A stretch of 64,000 nucleotides of DNA from Falsochrobactrum ovis (GTDB taxonomy: Bacteria > Pseudomonadota > Alphaproteobacteria > Rhizobiales > Rhizobiaceae): contig NZ_QLMK01000013.1 of assembly GCF_003259955.1 (NCBI RefSeq), forward strand, positions 1-64,000. The letters run 5' to 3'. Below, in pieces: positions 20,143-28,998 of the stretch. The notes under the pieces are model-generated. The model was not told the DNA's origin, ran no database searches, and saw only the letters and a list, made by a program, of their open reading frames with translations. Position 1 is the stretch's first letter. Each line of letters opens with the position of its first letter. Both the position numbers and the translations under genes were made by a program.

Positions 20143-21528
20143 CTAGGCCGCCGATAACACAACTCTGTTTCTGCCGCTGCTTTTTGCTCTAAACATTGCA
20201 GCTTCAGCACGTGCAAATAGGGTTTCGCAATCATCGTCTTTCACACGCAGTTGTGAGATCCCAGCACTAATCGTTACTTGCGCTTCATGTTGATCTGCGC
20301 CTACCAGGAAGGGCTGTTCGGCAACCATTTTGCGCACGCGCTCTGCAACAAGCGCCCCTGTCTCTGCCGAGGCATCAGGCAGAACGATCACAAATTCTTC
20401 CCCGCCATATCGGCAAATTACATCCATATTACGGACAATTTTGCGCAGCCGCGCTGCAAATTCGCGTAAAACTTGGTCACCAGCGTCACGGCCAAACTGT
20501 TCATTGACGGTTTTAAAGTGATCAAAGTCGAACATCACGACCGAAAGAGGCCGATTTCGGTTTTCCGCTCGGGCAAGGAAAATCGACATATGCCGTTCCA
20601 AATAATGCCGATTATGGAGACCGGTCAGGCTATCAGTCACCGATCTTGTTGCTGCTTGATGGAGACTTTGGCGCAATAGCTCATTGTAGCATTTACGCTT
20701 AATCTGCGTCCTAAGCCGCGTGTGCAGCTCAAGCTTTTCTATCGGACGCATAAGATAATCGTTAACACCCAGTTCTAGCGCAGAGACCACCACCGCACCT
20801 TCATCTTCGTCTACGACCAGAATTATGGGAATATGTCGGGTTTTTTCGATTGCTCGTAACTGCGCGCAAAACTTCAAAACATCCGCGTGAGCGGAAGATG
20901 CTGAGATGATGATCGTGTCATAGTCGTTCTCAAGTGCCTTTAAAACGGCTTCCGTCGGCTCGTGGCAGCTATCGACGAAGAAATCGTCACGCAACACCAT
21001 GCATAATCTTGCAGCAGCCGCCTGATCTTCATCCACGACAAGCAGGCGGGCTGCACCATCCCCGCCACCAAGTCGGGCAGAAAGCTTTGCCTCGACCTGT
21101 CTTTCTACCTCAATATCGGCTCCTATTCCTGACTGCCGGAACAGCTCATCGGACACTGTTTTGAAATGAGAAAGGCTTTTAATCCGCGATAATAATACCC
21201 GATCTTTGACTGGCTTAATGAAATAATCATCTGCTCCAGCCTCAAGACCGTTGATGCGATCTTCGGGCCGCTCAAAGGCGGTGAGCATAATCACCGGAAT
21301 ATTTGACGTCGCAGCATCGTCTTTGAGACGGCGACAGACTTCAAATCCGTCCATATCGGGCAATTGAACTTCAAGGAGGAGGATATCTACCTGTCCGCTG
21401 CGGCACAGTTCAATCGAGTCAGAGCCGCGATTCGCGATAAGCACCTCATAATATTGCTGCAAAAGAAGCGCTTCCAAAAGCTCAGCGTTGGCGGCGATGC
21501 TTTCAACTACGAGTACCCGTGCAGACAT
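20143..21528 (-). CDS. pleD: PleD-type response regulator / diguanylate cyclase with degenerate first receiver
   Basis: 461 residues: receiver 1 (about 1-120), receiver 2-like adaptor (about 155-275), GGDEF domain (about 300-460). The cyclase is intact: GGEEF with the inhibitory I-site RNMD exactly five residues upstream, so c-di-GMP synthesis and product inhibition are expected. In receiver 1 the phospho-acceptor position reads LLLEVQLPDMDGFEV, with Glu53 where Caulobacter PleD has Asp53, and the acidic pocket DD is ES (VVESIAAN). The switch Thr (MLTAFE) and Lys (IKPVKD) remain. Downstream of divK on the same strand, as in Caulobacter-type cell-cycle circuits. Loss of the Asp suggests control other than ordinary phosphorylation. 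Confidence 0.95.
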   Translation of the reverse strand: MSARVLVVESIAANAELLEALLLQQYYEVLIANRGSDSIELCRSGQVDILLLEVQLPDMDGFEVCRRLKDDAATSNIPVIMLTAFERPEDRINGLEAGADDYFIKPVKDRVLLSRIKSLSHFKTVSDELFRQSGIGADIEVERQVEAKLSARLGGGDGAARLLVVDEDQAAAARLCMVLRDDFFVDSCHEPTEAVLKALENDYDTIIISASSAHADVLKFCAQLRAIEKTRHIPIILVVDEDEGAVVVSALELGVNDYLMRPIEKLELHTRLRTQIKRKCYNELLRQSLHQAATRSVTDSLTGLHNRHYLERHMSIFLARAENRNRPLSVVMFDFDHFKTVNEQFGRDAGDQVLREFAARLRKIVRNMDVICRYGGEEFVIVLPDASAETGALVAERVRKMVAEQPFLVGADQHEAQVTISAGISQLRVKDDDCETLFARAEAAMFRAKSSGRNRVVLSAA

Positions 21529-21554
21529 ACTCCCCCCTTCATTGGCCTGCCACC

Positions 21555-21926
21555 TCAGGCGTCCCCGAGATATGACTTTATTGTCTCTATAAAGCGCGGC
21601 ACTGAAATTGGCTTAGAAATATAGGCTTCGCATCCGCCTTGCCTGATGCGTTCCTCATCCCCTTTCATGGCAAATGCCGTCACAGCGATCACCGGAATAT
21701 GCCGTAATTCTTCATCATCTTTGAGCCATTTGGTAACTTCCAGCCCCGATACTTCCGGAAGCTGAATATCCATAAGGATTAGATCCGGATGATGCTCACG
21801 TGCTAGATCTAGCGCTTCAAGCCCGCTGCGCGTCCGGATGGTTTCATACCCGCTGGCTTCGATAAGATCGCGAAACAACTTCATATTGAGTTCGTTGTCC
21901 TCGACGATCATCACTCTTTTAGTCAT
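21555..21926 (-). CDS. divK: Single-domain response regulator DivK
   Basis: 123 residues from ATG 21926 ([20 protein letters not shown]); the frame extends 9 codons further but relatives start here. The receiver is intact: acidic pair ED at 9-10, phospho-acceptor Asp53 in [13 protein letters not shown], Thr in VTAFAMKG and Lys in ISKPIS. DivK is the essential polarity regulator of the alphaproteobacterial cell cycle, acting with PleC/DivJ kinases. The pleD start lies 26 bases downstream, so they form one operon. Confidence 0.96.
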   Translation of the reverse strand: MTKRVMIVEDNELNMKLFRDLIEASGYETIRTRSGLEALDLAREHHPDLILMDIQLPEVSGLEVTKWLKDDEELRHIPVIAVTAFAMKGDEERIRQGGCEAYISKPISVPRFIETIKSYLGDA

Positions 21927-22079
21927 CGAATATTCCTGGCCTATTCTCCGCACCCTGGCGTTTCTTAATGTATTTTTACTTTAAGCCTATTTCATTTACG
22001 AATGGCAAATATTCCATTGTCGTCAAACTCCGAAAACAGTAAACACGAATTTGACGTAGCGGAACAGGGAGCCAAGCCG

Positions 22080-22367
22080 ATGAAAAATACTATGAGTCAG
22101 GCCGAAGCAGAAAATCTTGCTATTTCTGCATTGGCGTGGCTCGCACAAGACAAGGATCTTCTGCCACGTTTTCTCGCTTTGACCGGGATTGAGGCTGCAT
22201 CAATTCGATCAGCCGCGCAAGAACCTGGGTTTTTGGCAGGGGTGTTACAATTTTTTCTCGGCCATGAGCCGACATTGCTGCGTTTTTGTGAGGAAAGCGG
22301 CACAGAACCTGCATCCGTAGAACGAGCGGTCGTTCTGTTGCCTGGCGGTTCCACACCACAGTTCTGA
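22080..22367 (+). CDS. DUF3572 domain protein
   Basis: 95 residues from ATG 22080, which has GGGAG about 9 bases upstream. A longer reading from 22002 adds 26 low-complexity residues and is less likely. The family features are NLAISALAWLAQDKDLLPRF, a region of LTGIEAASIRSAAQEPGFL and FCEESGTEPASVERA. Function unknown; the position beside divK-pleD is one I recall as conserved. Divergent from divK. Confidence 0.85.
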   Translation: MKNTMSQAEAENLAISALAWLAQDKDLLPRFLALTGIEAASIRSAAQEPGFLAGVLQFFLGHEPTLLRFCEESGTEPASVERAVVLLPGGSTPQF

Positions 22368-22400
22368 CCTTATCTCGTCTTGCAGAGCAGTACCAAAATA

Positions 22401-22425
22401 AAAGCCCGGCTATTGGCCGGGCTTT
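22401..22425. terminator. Bidirectional intrinsic terminator
   Basis: AAAGCCCGGC (22401-22410) pairs perfectly with GCCGGGCTTT (22416-22425), loop TATTG. Located between the convergent DUF3572 gene and rnk. Confidence 0.88.
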
Positions 22426-22430
22426 GCGTA

Positions 22431-22934
22431 TCATGCAGCACTTGGACCGGGATCATTCTCATCATCGGCCACAACAGGCGAGCGCCTAGCTGTGAATTGA
22501 ACCACATTAGCCGCGGGTGCTTCTGCCTCGGTCTCAACGGGCGCTTTTGAAACACTGAGCACATTAAGCTCGTGCAATCTGCCGTCGCGAGTAGTCCAGG
22601 AAATCGATTGCCCCGGTGTCAATCCGATCAGCGCCGTTCCGATCGGCGTCAGAATGGAAATTTTGCCCTGAGCAATATCTGCCTCGCCGGGATAGACCAG
22701 CGTGACGCGCCGCTCTTGACCGTCATTGGATTTGAATTCAACGGTAGAGCCCATCTGCACGACATTATCCGCGACGCGTTTCGCCGGAACAACCTTTGCT
22801 CGGTCAAGTTCCAACATCAATTCTTCCGCGATGTCCTCTTGTTTTTCAGGCACACTACCGGCCAACCCCATGAGGCGCTCATAGTCAGTTTCACTCACTA
22901 CAATATTAGGCTTTTTGCGATTTTTTCCGCTCAT
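22431..22934 (-). CDS. rnk: Rnk-type nucleoside diphosphate kinase regulator (GreA/GreB C-terminal domain)
   Basis: 167 residues. N-terminal helices (IVVSETDYERLMGLAGSVP) replace the long coiled coil of GreA. The C-terminal FKBP-like part has the Rnk/GreA signature: GSTVEFKSNDGQERRVTLVY, then ISILTPIGTALIGLTPGQSI. Rnk proteins bind RNA polymerase in competition with Gre factors. The last 35 residues (Ala/Pro/Glu-rich) are an extension with low complexity. Confidence 0.9.
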   Translation of the reverse strand: MSGKNRKKPNIVVSETDYERLMGLAGSVPEKQEDIAEELMLELDRAKVVPAKRVADNVVQMGSTVEFKSNDGQERRVTLVYPGEADIAQGKISILTPIGTALIGLTPGQSISWTTRDGRLHELNVLSVSKAPVETEAEAPAANVVQFTARRSPVVADDENDPGPSAA

Positions 22935-23050
22935 AGCGATTGCTCACTGCTGTTATGTAAAGGAGCCCTTCATACCGATTCCGGACTGAAGCGTTTGATA
23001 GAAATTTGGTGAAAGCGCTTTACTAGAATTCGCTTCAAAAGAAGCAACAA

Positions 23051-23155
23051 CCCTCCCCCGGAGTCCTTGGCGCTTGGCAGGACTCGAGGGCTGCTATCCC
23101 GTGATCGGCTTAACCCGATGACATATGGAAGTGAAACGGTTGCTCATAAGATGAG
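23051..23155. ncRNA. Possible structured RNA in the rnk-dinB gap
   Basis: The 354-base gap between rnk and dinB has no protein gene but holds three tandem hairpins. The first is GAGTCCT (23061-23067) with AGGACTC (23079-23085), enclosed by CCCTC (23051-23055) and GAGGG (23086-23090). The second is ATCGG (23104-23108) with CCGAT (23115-23119). The third is CTCAT (23143-23147) with ATGAG (23151-23155). Clustering of hairpins and the C-rich CCTCCCCC strand suggest a small RNA or a dinB leader. I do not recognise a family, and the strand is undecided. Confidence 0.3.
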
Positions 23156-23288
23156 AGTTGGTGATATCGTGACTAATGTCAAGTGTTCAAGCCAATGGAC
23201 ACGTTGCGCCTGGTAACAATTACGAGCTTTAATGCTATAGAATATTCCTTCTATCTTCACGGGTCAGGGCATCGGAATTAACTAATAG

Positions 23289-24626
23289 ATGGCTGCGAAT
23301 TTTGTCACCAATACACCCACACAAGGTTTTTGCCGCGATTGCCTCGCCTTGCAAAAATCTCACTCCCAGCCGCGCTGCTCTCGTTGCGGCAGCCCTCGCC
23401 TATTGCGCCATAAGGAACTTTATTCTCTGGCCCTCGTCCATGTGGATTGCGACGCATTTTATGCCTCTGTTGAAAAGCGGGACAATCCCGAACTGCGCGA
23501 TAAGCCACTCATCATCGGAGGTGGCAAACGGGGCGTTGTATCCACCGCATGTTACCTAGCGCGCATACATGGGGTTCGTTCGGCTATGCCGATGTTTAAA
23601 GCGCGTGAAGCCTGCCCTCAGGCTGTCATTATCAAGCCTGATATGGAAAAATATGCCCGCGTGGGGCGAGAGGTCAGGCGGTTGATGCAAGAACTCACCC
23701 CTCTGGTCGAGCCTGTTTCCATTGATGAAGCATTTATGGATCTGCAAGGTACGGAACGGTTACATGGGCATCCGCCCGCTATAATCATGGCGCGATTTGC
23801 CAAGCGGGTGGAAGACGAGATTGGAATTACAATTTCCGTCGGGCTTTCATATTGCAAATATCTAGCCAAAATCGCGTCTGACCTCGACAAACCGCGTGGT
23901 TATTCCGTCATTGGCGAAAGTGAAGCATTGGAATTCCTCCGAGATAAACCGGTGAGCATGATCTGGGGCGTTGGCAAATCTTTTAATGCCAAATTGGCAA
24001 GTGATGGAATTCGTACAATCGGTCAGTTACAGACCATGGATGAAGCCACTCTTATGAGAGCGTATGGCGCGATGGGCCAGCGGCTTTATCGTTTGGCGCG
24101 CGGCCAAGACACTCGCACTGTCGAACCCGAACACGCAATGAAAAGCGTGTCTGCCGAAACGACTTTCAACACCGATCTTTCACAAGCTAGCGAGCTGATC
24201 CCTATTTTGCGGGCCCTATCCGAGAAGGTTTCCAGACGGCTTAAAGCGGGTGAAATTGCTGGACACACGATTGTTCTTAAACTCAAAAGCAAAGATTTCA
24301 GACTACGGACCCGGAATCAAAAACTCTCTGATCCGACACAATTAGCTGATCGAATTTTCCGCACAGGCCTACAGCTTTTGCAACGGGAATTAGACGGCAC
24401 AAAATTTCGTTTAATGGGTATTGGTGTAACCGAGCTTTCGACCGCGGATCGTGCCGATCCACCCGATTTGGTTGATACACAAGCCACCAAGCGCGCCGTC
24501 GCTGAAACTGCGATTGATCATCTGCGGAATAAGTTCGGCGTAAACGTTATCGAGACAGGCTATACATTCTCGAAAGGTGATCTTTCGAAAACTCAAACGC
24601 CTTCTGATCGCGATCCTGATCCCTAA
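23289..24626 (+). CDS. dinB: DNA polymerase IV (Y family) with N-terminal zinc finger
   Basis: 445 residues, translesion polymerase. Catalytic acidic residues are in [15 protein letters not shown] and [25 protein letters not shown] and the HhH region [10 protein letters not shown] follow, then the little-finger domain. The first 40 residues form a probable zinc finger, C15-x2-C18 and C30-x2-C33, absent from E. coli DinB but seen in rhizobial homologues. No clear C-terminal beta-clamp motif was identified. I found no GTTC-N7-GTTC LexA box upstream. Confidence 0.95.
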   Translation: MAANFVTNTPTQGFCRDCLALQKSHSQPRCSRCGSPRLLRHKELYSLALVHVDCDAFYASVEKRDNPELRDKPLIIGGGKRGVVSTACYLARIHGVRSAMPMFKAREACPQAVIIKPDMEKYARVGREVRRLMQELTPLVEPVSIDEAFMDLQGTERLHGHPPAIIMARFAKRVEDEIGITISVGLSYCKYLAKIASDLDKPRGYSVIGESEALEFLRDKPVSMIWGVGKSFNAKLASDGIRTIGQLQTMDEATLMRAYGAMGQRLYRLARGQDTRTVEPEHAMKSVSAETTFNTDLSQASELIPILRALSEKVSRRLKAGEIAGHTIVLKLKSKDFRLRTRNQKLSDPTQLADRIFRTGLQLLQRELDGTKFRLMGIGVTELSTADRADPPDLVDTQATKRAVAETAIDHLRNKFGVNVIETGYTFSKGDLSKTQTPSDRDPDP

Positions 24627-24799
24627 TTTAGCGCTCGTCGGCAGGGATTTTCCCCAATCCTAAACGGGAATGAGCAATAGATGTAAGAAAGCCAGATAAA
24701 AATGCGTCAAACGTTGCTAACGGCTTGACGAAGTGACCGGCGATCAATATGGAAAAGCACATAGAGGATGCGCAGATTGATTTGCCGCATCTCACGGAT

Positions 24800-24873
24800 G
24801 GCCTCGTGGCGGAGTGGTTACGCAGAGGACTGCAAATCCTTGCACCCCGGTTCGATTCCGGGCGAGGCCTCCA
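24800..24873 (+). tRNA. tRNA-Cys (GCA)
   Basis: 74 bases with encoded CCA. Acceptor GGCCTCG (24800-24806) pairs with CGAGGCC (24863-24869). U73 discriminator, an identity element for cysteine. Anticodon loop CTGCAAA with GCA. T-arm CCCGG-TTCGATT-CCGGG. The accessory-looking stretch to about 33 kb begins just after it, but no duplicated tRNA 3' end was seen. Confidence 0.97.
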
Positions 24874-25294
24874 AGCAAACTTCCAACTAAAACAATGTTC
24901 TATCAATCGTCCTAATTCAATTTTAGGTGCAAATGTTTTGCGCTCTTGTCTGAACGCGACAGAAATGCTGTTTTTGCCCCTTTTGTTTTAGTGAATAAAT
25001 ATAGACAACGGCATTCAGTCCAAAAATCAGTACTGGGCGATGGTGAGCCTTGCTTACCAGTGAGCAATATCGCGCATATTTATTACACTGGGATATTCAT
25101 CTGGGATGGAATCGCTCTTGATAAATTCCAGCTGATCGGCCCGTTTCTTTGCGCACAATATCCGCATTGCTTTGTGGCCTGCCGCGCCTGAGCAGTAAAG
25201 CTTTTTTGAAGTCCCACAATGGAGCGGTGTTTCTAGTCAGGAACGGAAATGCACCGGTGACGTTATCGTTGCTCTAATATTGGGAGCGGGACAG
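24874..25294. other. Intergenic region between tRNA-Cys and mgtC-like gene
   Basis: 420 bases without a confident gene. The most protein-like frame is on the minus strand, 25167 to 25054: 37 codons, MRILCAKKRADQLEFIKSDS followed by IPDEYPSVINMRDIAHW. It has sensible composition but only a weak CAGG upstream, and it could be the relic of a longer gene. Confidence 0.35.
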
Positions 25295-25807
25295 ATGGAT
25301 CAGTTTCGATCAGCCCTTCAGGAGGCTTTAAATTCTGACAATTTCAACGTCTGGCCGCACATTATTGCCATGGCAGCCGCCTATATTTTAGCACTTCCTA
25401 TCGGATGGAACCGAGAGCGCGAAGAGCGAAGCGCGGGTTTACGAACATTCCCGCTGGTAGCAGTTGCAAGCTGTGGTTTCATTAAAGCCGCCGCAGGCAT
25501 CATAACCGACAGTCCCGAAGCGCTGGCTCGCATCATAGAAGGTGTGATCACCGGAATGGGTTTCATTGGAGGTGGCGCGATCCTGCGGCTTAGTTCTTCC
25601 GTAAAAGGGACCGCTACCGCAGCAAGCCTTTGGGCGACAGGTGCAATCGGAATAGCCTGCGCGTTATATGCATTCGACGTAGCGATTATCATCATGGTAT
25701 TCGCGCTGATTACCCTAGCGCTATTTTCGAACCATAAAGACAACACCAGAGTTCCACCGCGCCTTGACCCGGAAGCCAAGTCGGATGACGCTGACCTATC
25801 TCGATAG
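25295..25807 (+). CDS. MgtC/SapB family membrane protein
   Basis: 170 residues from ATG 25295, with GGGAGCGGGA directly upstream. It has four to five membrane segments. Family signature: LPIGWNREREERSAGLRTFP, then GFIKAAAG and ITGMGFIGGGAILR. MgtC proteins help intracellular bacteria survive low Mg2+ and modulate F-type ATPase; this one lacks the soluble ACT-like C-terminal domain, being the short SapB-like form. Monocistronic; AT-rich DNA follows. Confidence 0.88.
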   Translation: MDQFRSALQEALNSDNFNVWPHIIAMAAAYILALPIGWNREREERSAGLRTFPLVAVASCGFIKAAAGIITDSPEALARIIEGVITGMGFIGGGAILRLSSSVKGTATAASLWATGAIGIACALYAFDVAIIIMVFALITLALFSNHKDNTRVPPRLDPEAKSDDADLSR

Positions 25808-26121
25808 CAGGCCAGAGCTCGTTAAAGACTAAGCGCGATGCCACCTTGAAAATGTTAACGCTTACTTGGCTTCAGAATAAGAACACGTAATTTAGCGCGA
25901 ATAACTTACATTATCTCAAGTAAAAATAAAGTAAATTTCCGTATAACTAACTTACCACTCCAGCAACTCTAAAATTATTATTATATTTACTAGATAGGTC
26001 TTTGCTCGCCTATCAATAAAATCTGCATCATCGGAAATCCTCTTCATAAAATAGTTTTACTCCAAACTATTGAAATATTTTAAGAAAACTATTATATATA
26101 AATAAACTTGGAGTATATTAT
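25808..26121. other. AT-rich intergenic region
   Basis: 314 bases, strongly AT-rich between about 25880 and 26110, with no gene seen. It should hold the promoter of the 51-aa gene that follows. Confidence 0.45.
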
Positions 26122-26277
26122 ATGTCTAGCAACAATACCGAGAAAAGAGAAACACCGATGGAGCGCGCTGATCGCGTCGCGCGCGAACTTATTTCGTCGG
26201 AACGTATGGAGCGAGAAAAGAAAACCGCCCGCCTCCGCCAACAGCGCCTGGAGATGGAGCGTATTGCTGCCATGTAG
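26122..26277 (+). CDS. Small highly charged protein, 51 aa
   Basis: ATG 26122 has GGAG at 26110-26113, an ideal spacing, and an intrinsic terminator starts 8 bases after the stop, so this is a complete monocistronic gene. The protein begins MSSNNTEKRETPMERADRVA and is nearly all charged helix (REKKTARLRQQRLEMERIAA) with a heptad-like pattern. Composition suggests a nucleic-acid- or protein-binding helix. No family recognised. Confidence 0.8.
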   Translation: MSSNNTEKRETPMERADRVARELISSERMEREKKTARLRQQRLEMERIAAM

Positions 26278-26284
26278 TTTCAGA

Positions 26285-26318
26285 AAATGCGGTTCATAAT
26301 ATGGACCGCATTTCTTTT
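26285..26318 (+). terminator. Intrinsic terminator of the 51-aa gene
   Basis: AAATGCGGTTCAT (26285-26297) pairs with ATGGACCGCATTT (26301-26313), one G-U pair, loop AAT, followed by CTTTTTC. Confidence 0.92.
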
Positions 26319-26332
26319 TCTTCCCAAATAAA

Positions 26333-26590
26333 TCATAAATCGACTGGCCGTCCGGACGACTCTTCTTCAAGAGTAATTGCCACATCGGCATTTGCAGATA
26401 ATCTTACACACTCATCGCTTTCAATACTTGCGACCAAGCCAAGATCAACATAGTGATGATGATTTTTATGCCTTTCAGAATTATCTGATTTTTTAAGCTT
26501 AATACGATTACCTTCAAGTCGGTCAACCGTGCCAACATGCACACCGTCTGCGCCGATTACTTCCATATTTTCATGAATTCTATGTTGCAT
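26333..26590 (-). CDS. DUF2171 (PRC-barrel-like) protein
   Basis: 85 residues from ATG 26590, with AAGGAGAG six bases upstream. The sequence MEVIGADGVHVGTVDRLEGN then IKLKKSDN and HHHYVDLGLVASIES is the DUF2171 pattern, a small beta-barrel related to PRC domains. These are typically found in stress-gene clusters; the molecular role is unknown. The His run (HKNHHHY) is unusual. Confidence 0.85.
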   Translation of the reverse strand: MQHRIHENMEVIGADGVHVGTVDRLEGNRIKLKKSDNSERHKNHHHYVDLGLVASIESDECVRLSANADVAITLEEESSGRPVDL

Positions 26591-26918
26591 CGGAACTCTC
26601 CTTATCGCTTTGATAGAAGACATAGTGCCGCAACTGCGCCCGACCAGAGTTAAAGACCTGCAAAGATCGTTTCATTCGAAAAGCACAATTTTGCTTTCTT
26701 AACGCAAGCTGTGAATTCCGCTTAACGACACTTGGGAGCGACACTGGGGATAGCTCAGAGAGAAAGCACCGCTAAGCGTAGCGCTTTCAACACGATTTCC
26801 GAACAAACCCGTTTTTTGCTGAATTTTTACCGCTCCGCCACCTCCTCCCAACCCCATCATCTTGCCAAAACCGGAACGATTGCCGGTTTCAGCAGTTGTC
26901 AAAGGGAAGGGAAAAGCG
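26591..26918. other. Intergenic region with two hairpins
   Basis: 328 bases between divergent small genes. Hairpin 1, about 26762-26788: GAAAG/CTTTC enclosing CGCTA-AGCG-TAGCG. Hairpin 2, about 26871-26893: AAACCGG with CCGGTTT. A 67-codon minus-strand frame (26902-26699) starts with weak signals and contains a Gly run from C-rich DNA; I do not count it as a gene. Confidence 0.35.
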
Positions 26919-27158
26919 ATGAATTATTATTGGGATAAGCCCATTATTGTGCAGGACTCAGCCGGAAAGCTCGTCATCATCCGAAGTGTGATGGAGGCCG
27001 CAGCTTTCGTCTTGGAAGAATGGCCGCGGGAACCCAATGAAGATATGCTCAAGCCACTTGAGAGGTTCATTAACGTCATTGAGGAAGGTGCGTGTCCCGA
27101 AGAGGCCAGAAGCCAATTTCTGCTAGCGATACATAAAACCTCGCGTTTGCATAGCTAG
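26919..27158 (+). CDS. DUF982 protein
   Basis: 79 residues from ATG 26919, preceded by GGGAAGGGAAAA. The pattern KPIIVQDSAGKLVIIRSVME, AAAFVLEEWP, and ARSQFLLAIHKT is that of DUF982, a short rhizobial family of unknown function that is often multicopy. The longer frame from TTG 26862 is less likely. Confidence 0.85.
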   Translation: MNYYWDKPIIVQDSAGKLVIIRSVMEAAAFVLEEWPREPNEDMLKPLERFINVIEEGACPEEARSQFLLAIHKTSRLHS

Positions 27159-27227
27159 ATTTACCTCTGTTAGCGTTGCCCGGAACCTAGATCCATGCTG
27201 AACTGCGCTATAAACTAGGAGACGGCG

Positions 27228-27626
27228 ATGAAAGTTCGTTTGGCCGGTCTGGCTTTTTTCGTGATGACTTTTCCGAGCATGGCCAGCGCGACATGCGAAA
27301 ACGCTCAAGAACAGAATGCGCTTAATCAATGTGCCGCGGACGAATATGCCGCTGCAGATCAGGCGCTGAACGCGACCTATAAACAAATAGCAAAACGCCT
27401 TTCTGACGATCAACCGGCTTTGGAGCTCTTGAAAAAAGCTCAGCGAGCATGGCTCACATTCCGCGATGAAGAATGCGCTTTTTCATCATCCGCTGCTCGC
27501 GGCGGTTCAATTGAGCCAATGATTATTGCCAATTGCAAGACCAGGATAACAAATGACCGCAACAAGCAGCTTCTTGATTATCTTTCATGTGAAGAAGGCG
27601 ATTTGAGCTGTCCAGTCCCTCAGTAA
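27228..27626 (+). CDS. LprI-like (DUF1311) exported protein
   Basis: 132 residues with a signal peptide (MKVRLAGLAFFVMTFPSMAS-A, cut near residue 21). The mature part has the LprI/DUF1311 layout: four early residues C-ENAQEQNALNQC, then ADQALNATYKQIAKRL, AQRAWLTFRDEEC, and a final Cys pair. In Mycobacterium, LprI inhibits host lysozyme; in most bacteria the role is unknown. GGAG upstream of ATG. It is convergent with the SDR gene. Confidence 0.88.
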   Translation: MKVRLAGLAFFVMTFPSMASATCENAQEQNALNQCAADEYAAADQALNATYKQIAKRLSDDQPALELLKKAQRAWLTFRDEECAFSSSAARGGSIEPMIIANCKTRITNDRNKQLLDYLSCEEGDLSCPVPQ

Positions 27627-27653
27627 ATAGCCAAAAATAAGCTCCCAGTGAGA

Positions 27654-28514
27654 TTACATCATCGGCTGTCCGCCAGTCACAGCCACTGTTGCTCCGGTGG
27701 TGTAGCTCGACATCGGATCAGCAAGCATCACATAGGCTGAGGCTAATTCGGCGGGCTGACCGGGCCTTTTCATCGGAGATTGCTTACCAAAATTGCGTAC
27801 AGCGTCTTCCGGCAAAGTCGAGGGGATCAATGGCGTCCAAATGGGGCCGGGTGCAACCGCATTCACACGGATTCCATCTTCCGCAAACATTTGCGCCAGA
27901 GCAACCGTGAAGTTTTGGATTGAGCCTTTGGTAACAGCATAAGCCAATAAACCTGGATTGGGTTTATCCGAGTTAATAGAAGCCGTGTTGATAATGGAAG
28001 ATCCAGGCTTAAGATGAGGCTTCGCTGCCTTGATCAGATAAAACATTGCGTGGATATTAACCCGAAAGGTTCTTTCCCATTCTTCGTCACTAATATCTTC
28101 CAATTTCGCAAAGCTTGCCTGATGCGCAGCATTGTTTACCAAAATATCAATACCGCCCAATTCATTAATCGCCTGGTCAATAACAGTCCGGCAATTATCC
28201 GGGTGCTGAATATCTATTTTAAGAAGTACCGCCTTGCGGCCTTCTGCTTCCACCAAATATTGAGTGTCGATCGCATCGGCATCTTCCTCAAGATAAACAA
28301 TCATAACGTCCGCGCCCTCACGCGCAAAGGCGATTGCCACTGCTCTGCCGATACCACTATCGCCGCCGGTTATAATTGCCTTTTTGCCGACGAGTTTACC
28401 GGAACCCTTGTAAGTTTTTTCGCCATGGTCTGGTCGTGGCGACATCTTATCTGTCCGGCCCGGCATCGGCTGCTGTTGTTCATTAAATGGCGGTTCGGGA
28501 TAGTTCTTTTCCAT
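27654..28514 (-). CDS. SDR family oxidoreductase (YhdG/YghA-like)
   Basis: 286 residues. An N-terminal extension of about 40 residues rich in Pro and charged residues (PPFNEQQQPMPGRTDKMSPR) precedes the Rossmann fold. The cofactor loop is TGGDSGIGRAVA; NNAAHQ follows; the active site is Ser in INTASINSD, and YAVTK. This long-N-terminus form is the stress-associated YhdG/YghA subfamily; the substrate is unknown. GGAG upstream of ATG. Confidence 0.92.
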   Translation of the reverse strand: MEKNYPEPPFNEQQQPMPGRTDKMSPRPDHGEKTYKGSGKLVGKKAIITGGDSGIGRAVAIAFAREGADVMIVYLEEDADAIDTQYLVEAEGRKAVLLKIDIQHPDNCRTVIDQAINELGGIDILVNNAAHQASFAKLEDISDEEWERTFRVNIHAMFYLIKAAKPHLKPGSSIINTASINSDKPNPGLLAYAVTKGSIQNFTVALAQMFAEDGIRVNAVAPGPIWTPLIPSTLPEDAVRNFGKQSPMKRPGQPAELASAYVMLADPMSSYTTGATVAVTGGQPMM

Positions 28515-28719
28515 TTTCGCGGCTCCTTTATTAAGAGTTACGATTTCTCAACTCCAAAGAACCAATCCTGTTCCCGACATAATTCATCGGCCCAGCATCA
28601 AGGTTAGAAAGCCAGACGGGGTGCTAAAAACCATAGACCCCCATAGCCCCCCCTGGACTCCATAGATCAGAGCCGTCGATTTTGGCCCGATAAGGAGTTA
28701 ATGCGCTCGCTAAAGCGGC

Positions 28720-28998
28720 TTACCAAGTGCCAGTTTGATCTGGATTGTCTTTGGGATCCGATAGTTCCGGGTGGCGTTTTGTAAATTTCTGATGCGCCAA
28801 TCGAGCGGCTATATTCGCAATATAACGCACGTCCCGAAGTCCGCTCATGTAAAGCGTAATAACAATCGAAGAAAGCTCTGCAGCAGAGTAGTTTAAATCA
28901 TTGGCCTCAAGGATCAGAGCTGCTTCCGCGAAAGAGCTGCGCATGAAATTGACTTCGTCCGGGCGATAGATGCGGCTGGCTTCATTAAATAACGGCAA
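28720..28998 (-). CDS. Hypothetical protein, 92 aa
   Basis: The frame begins at TTG 28998 with GGGGAGG five bases upstream. An in-frame ATG (MRSSFAEAALILEANDLNYS) comes 18 codons later. The protein is helical, soluble, with a region SAAELSSIVITLYMSGLRDV and a polar C-terminus (HPELSDPKDNPDQTGTW). No family is recognised, but codon use looks like that of real genes nearby. Confidence 0.6.
   Translation of the reverse strand: MPLFNEASRIYRPDEVNFMRSSFAEAALILEANDLNYSAAELSSIVITLYMSGLRDVRYIANIAARLAHQKFTKRHPELSDPKDNPDQTGTW

Noticed and set aside
23160-23288. SOS (LexA) box before dinB
   Set aside because: No GTTC-N7-GTTC or related direct repeat could be found upstream.
26699-26902. 67-codon minus-strand frame with Gly run
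   Set aside because: Gly run comes from a C-rich stretch; weak start, crosses two hairpins.
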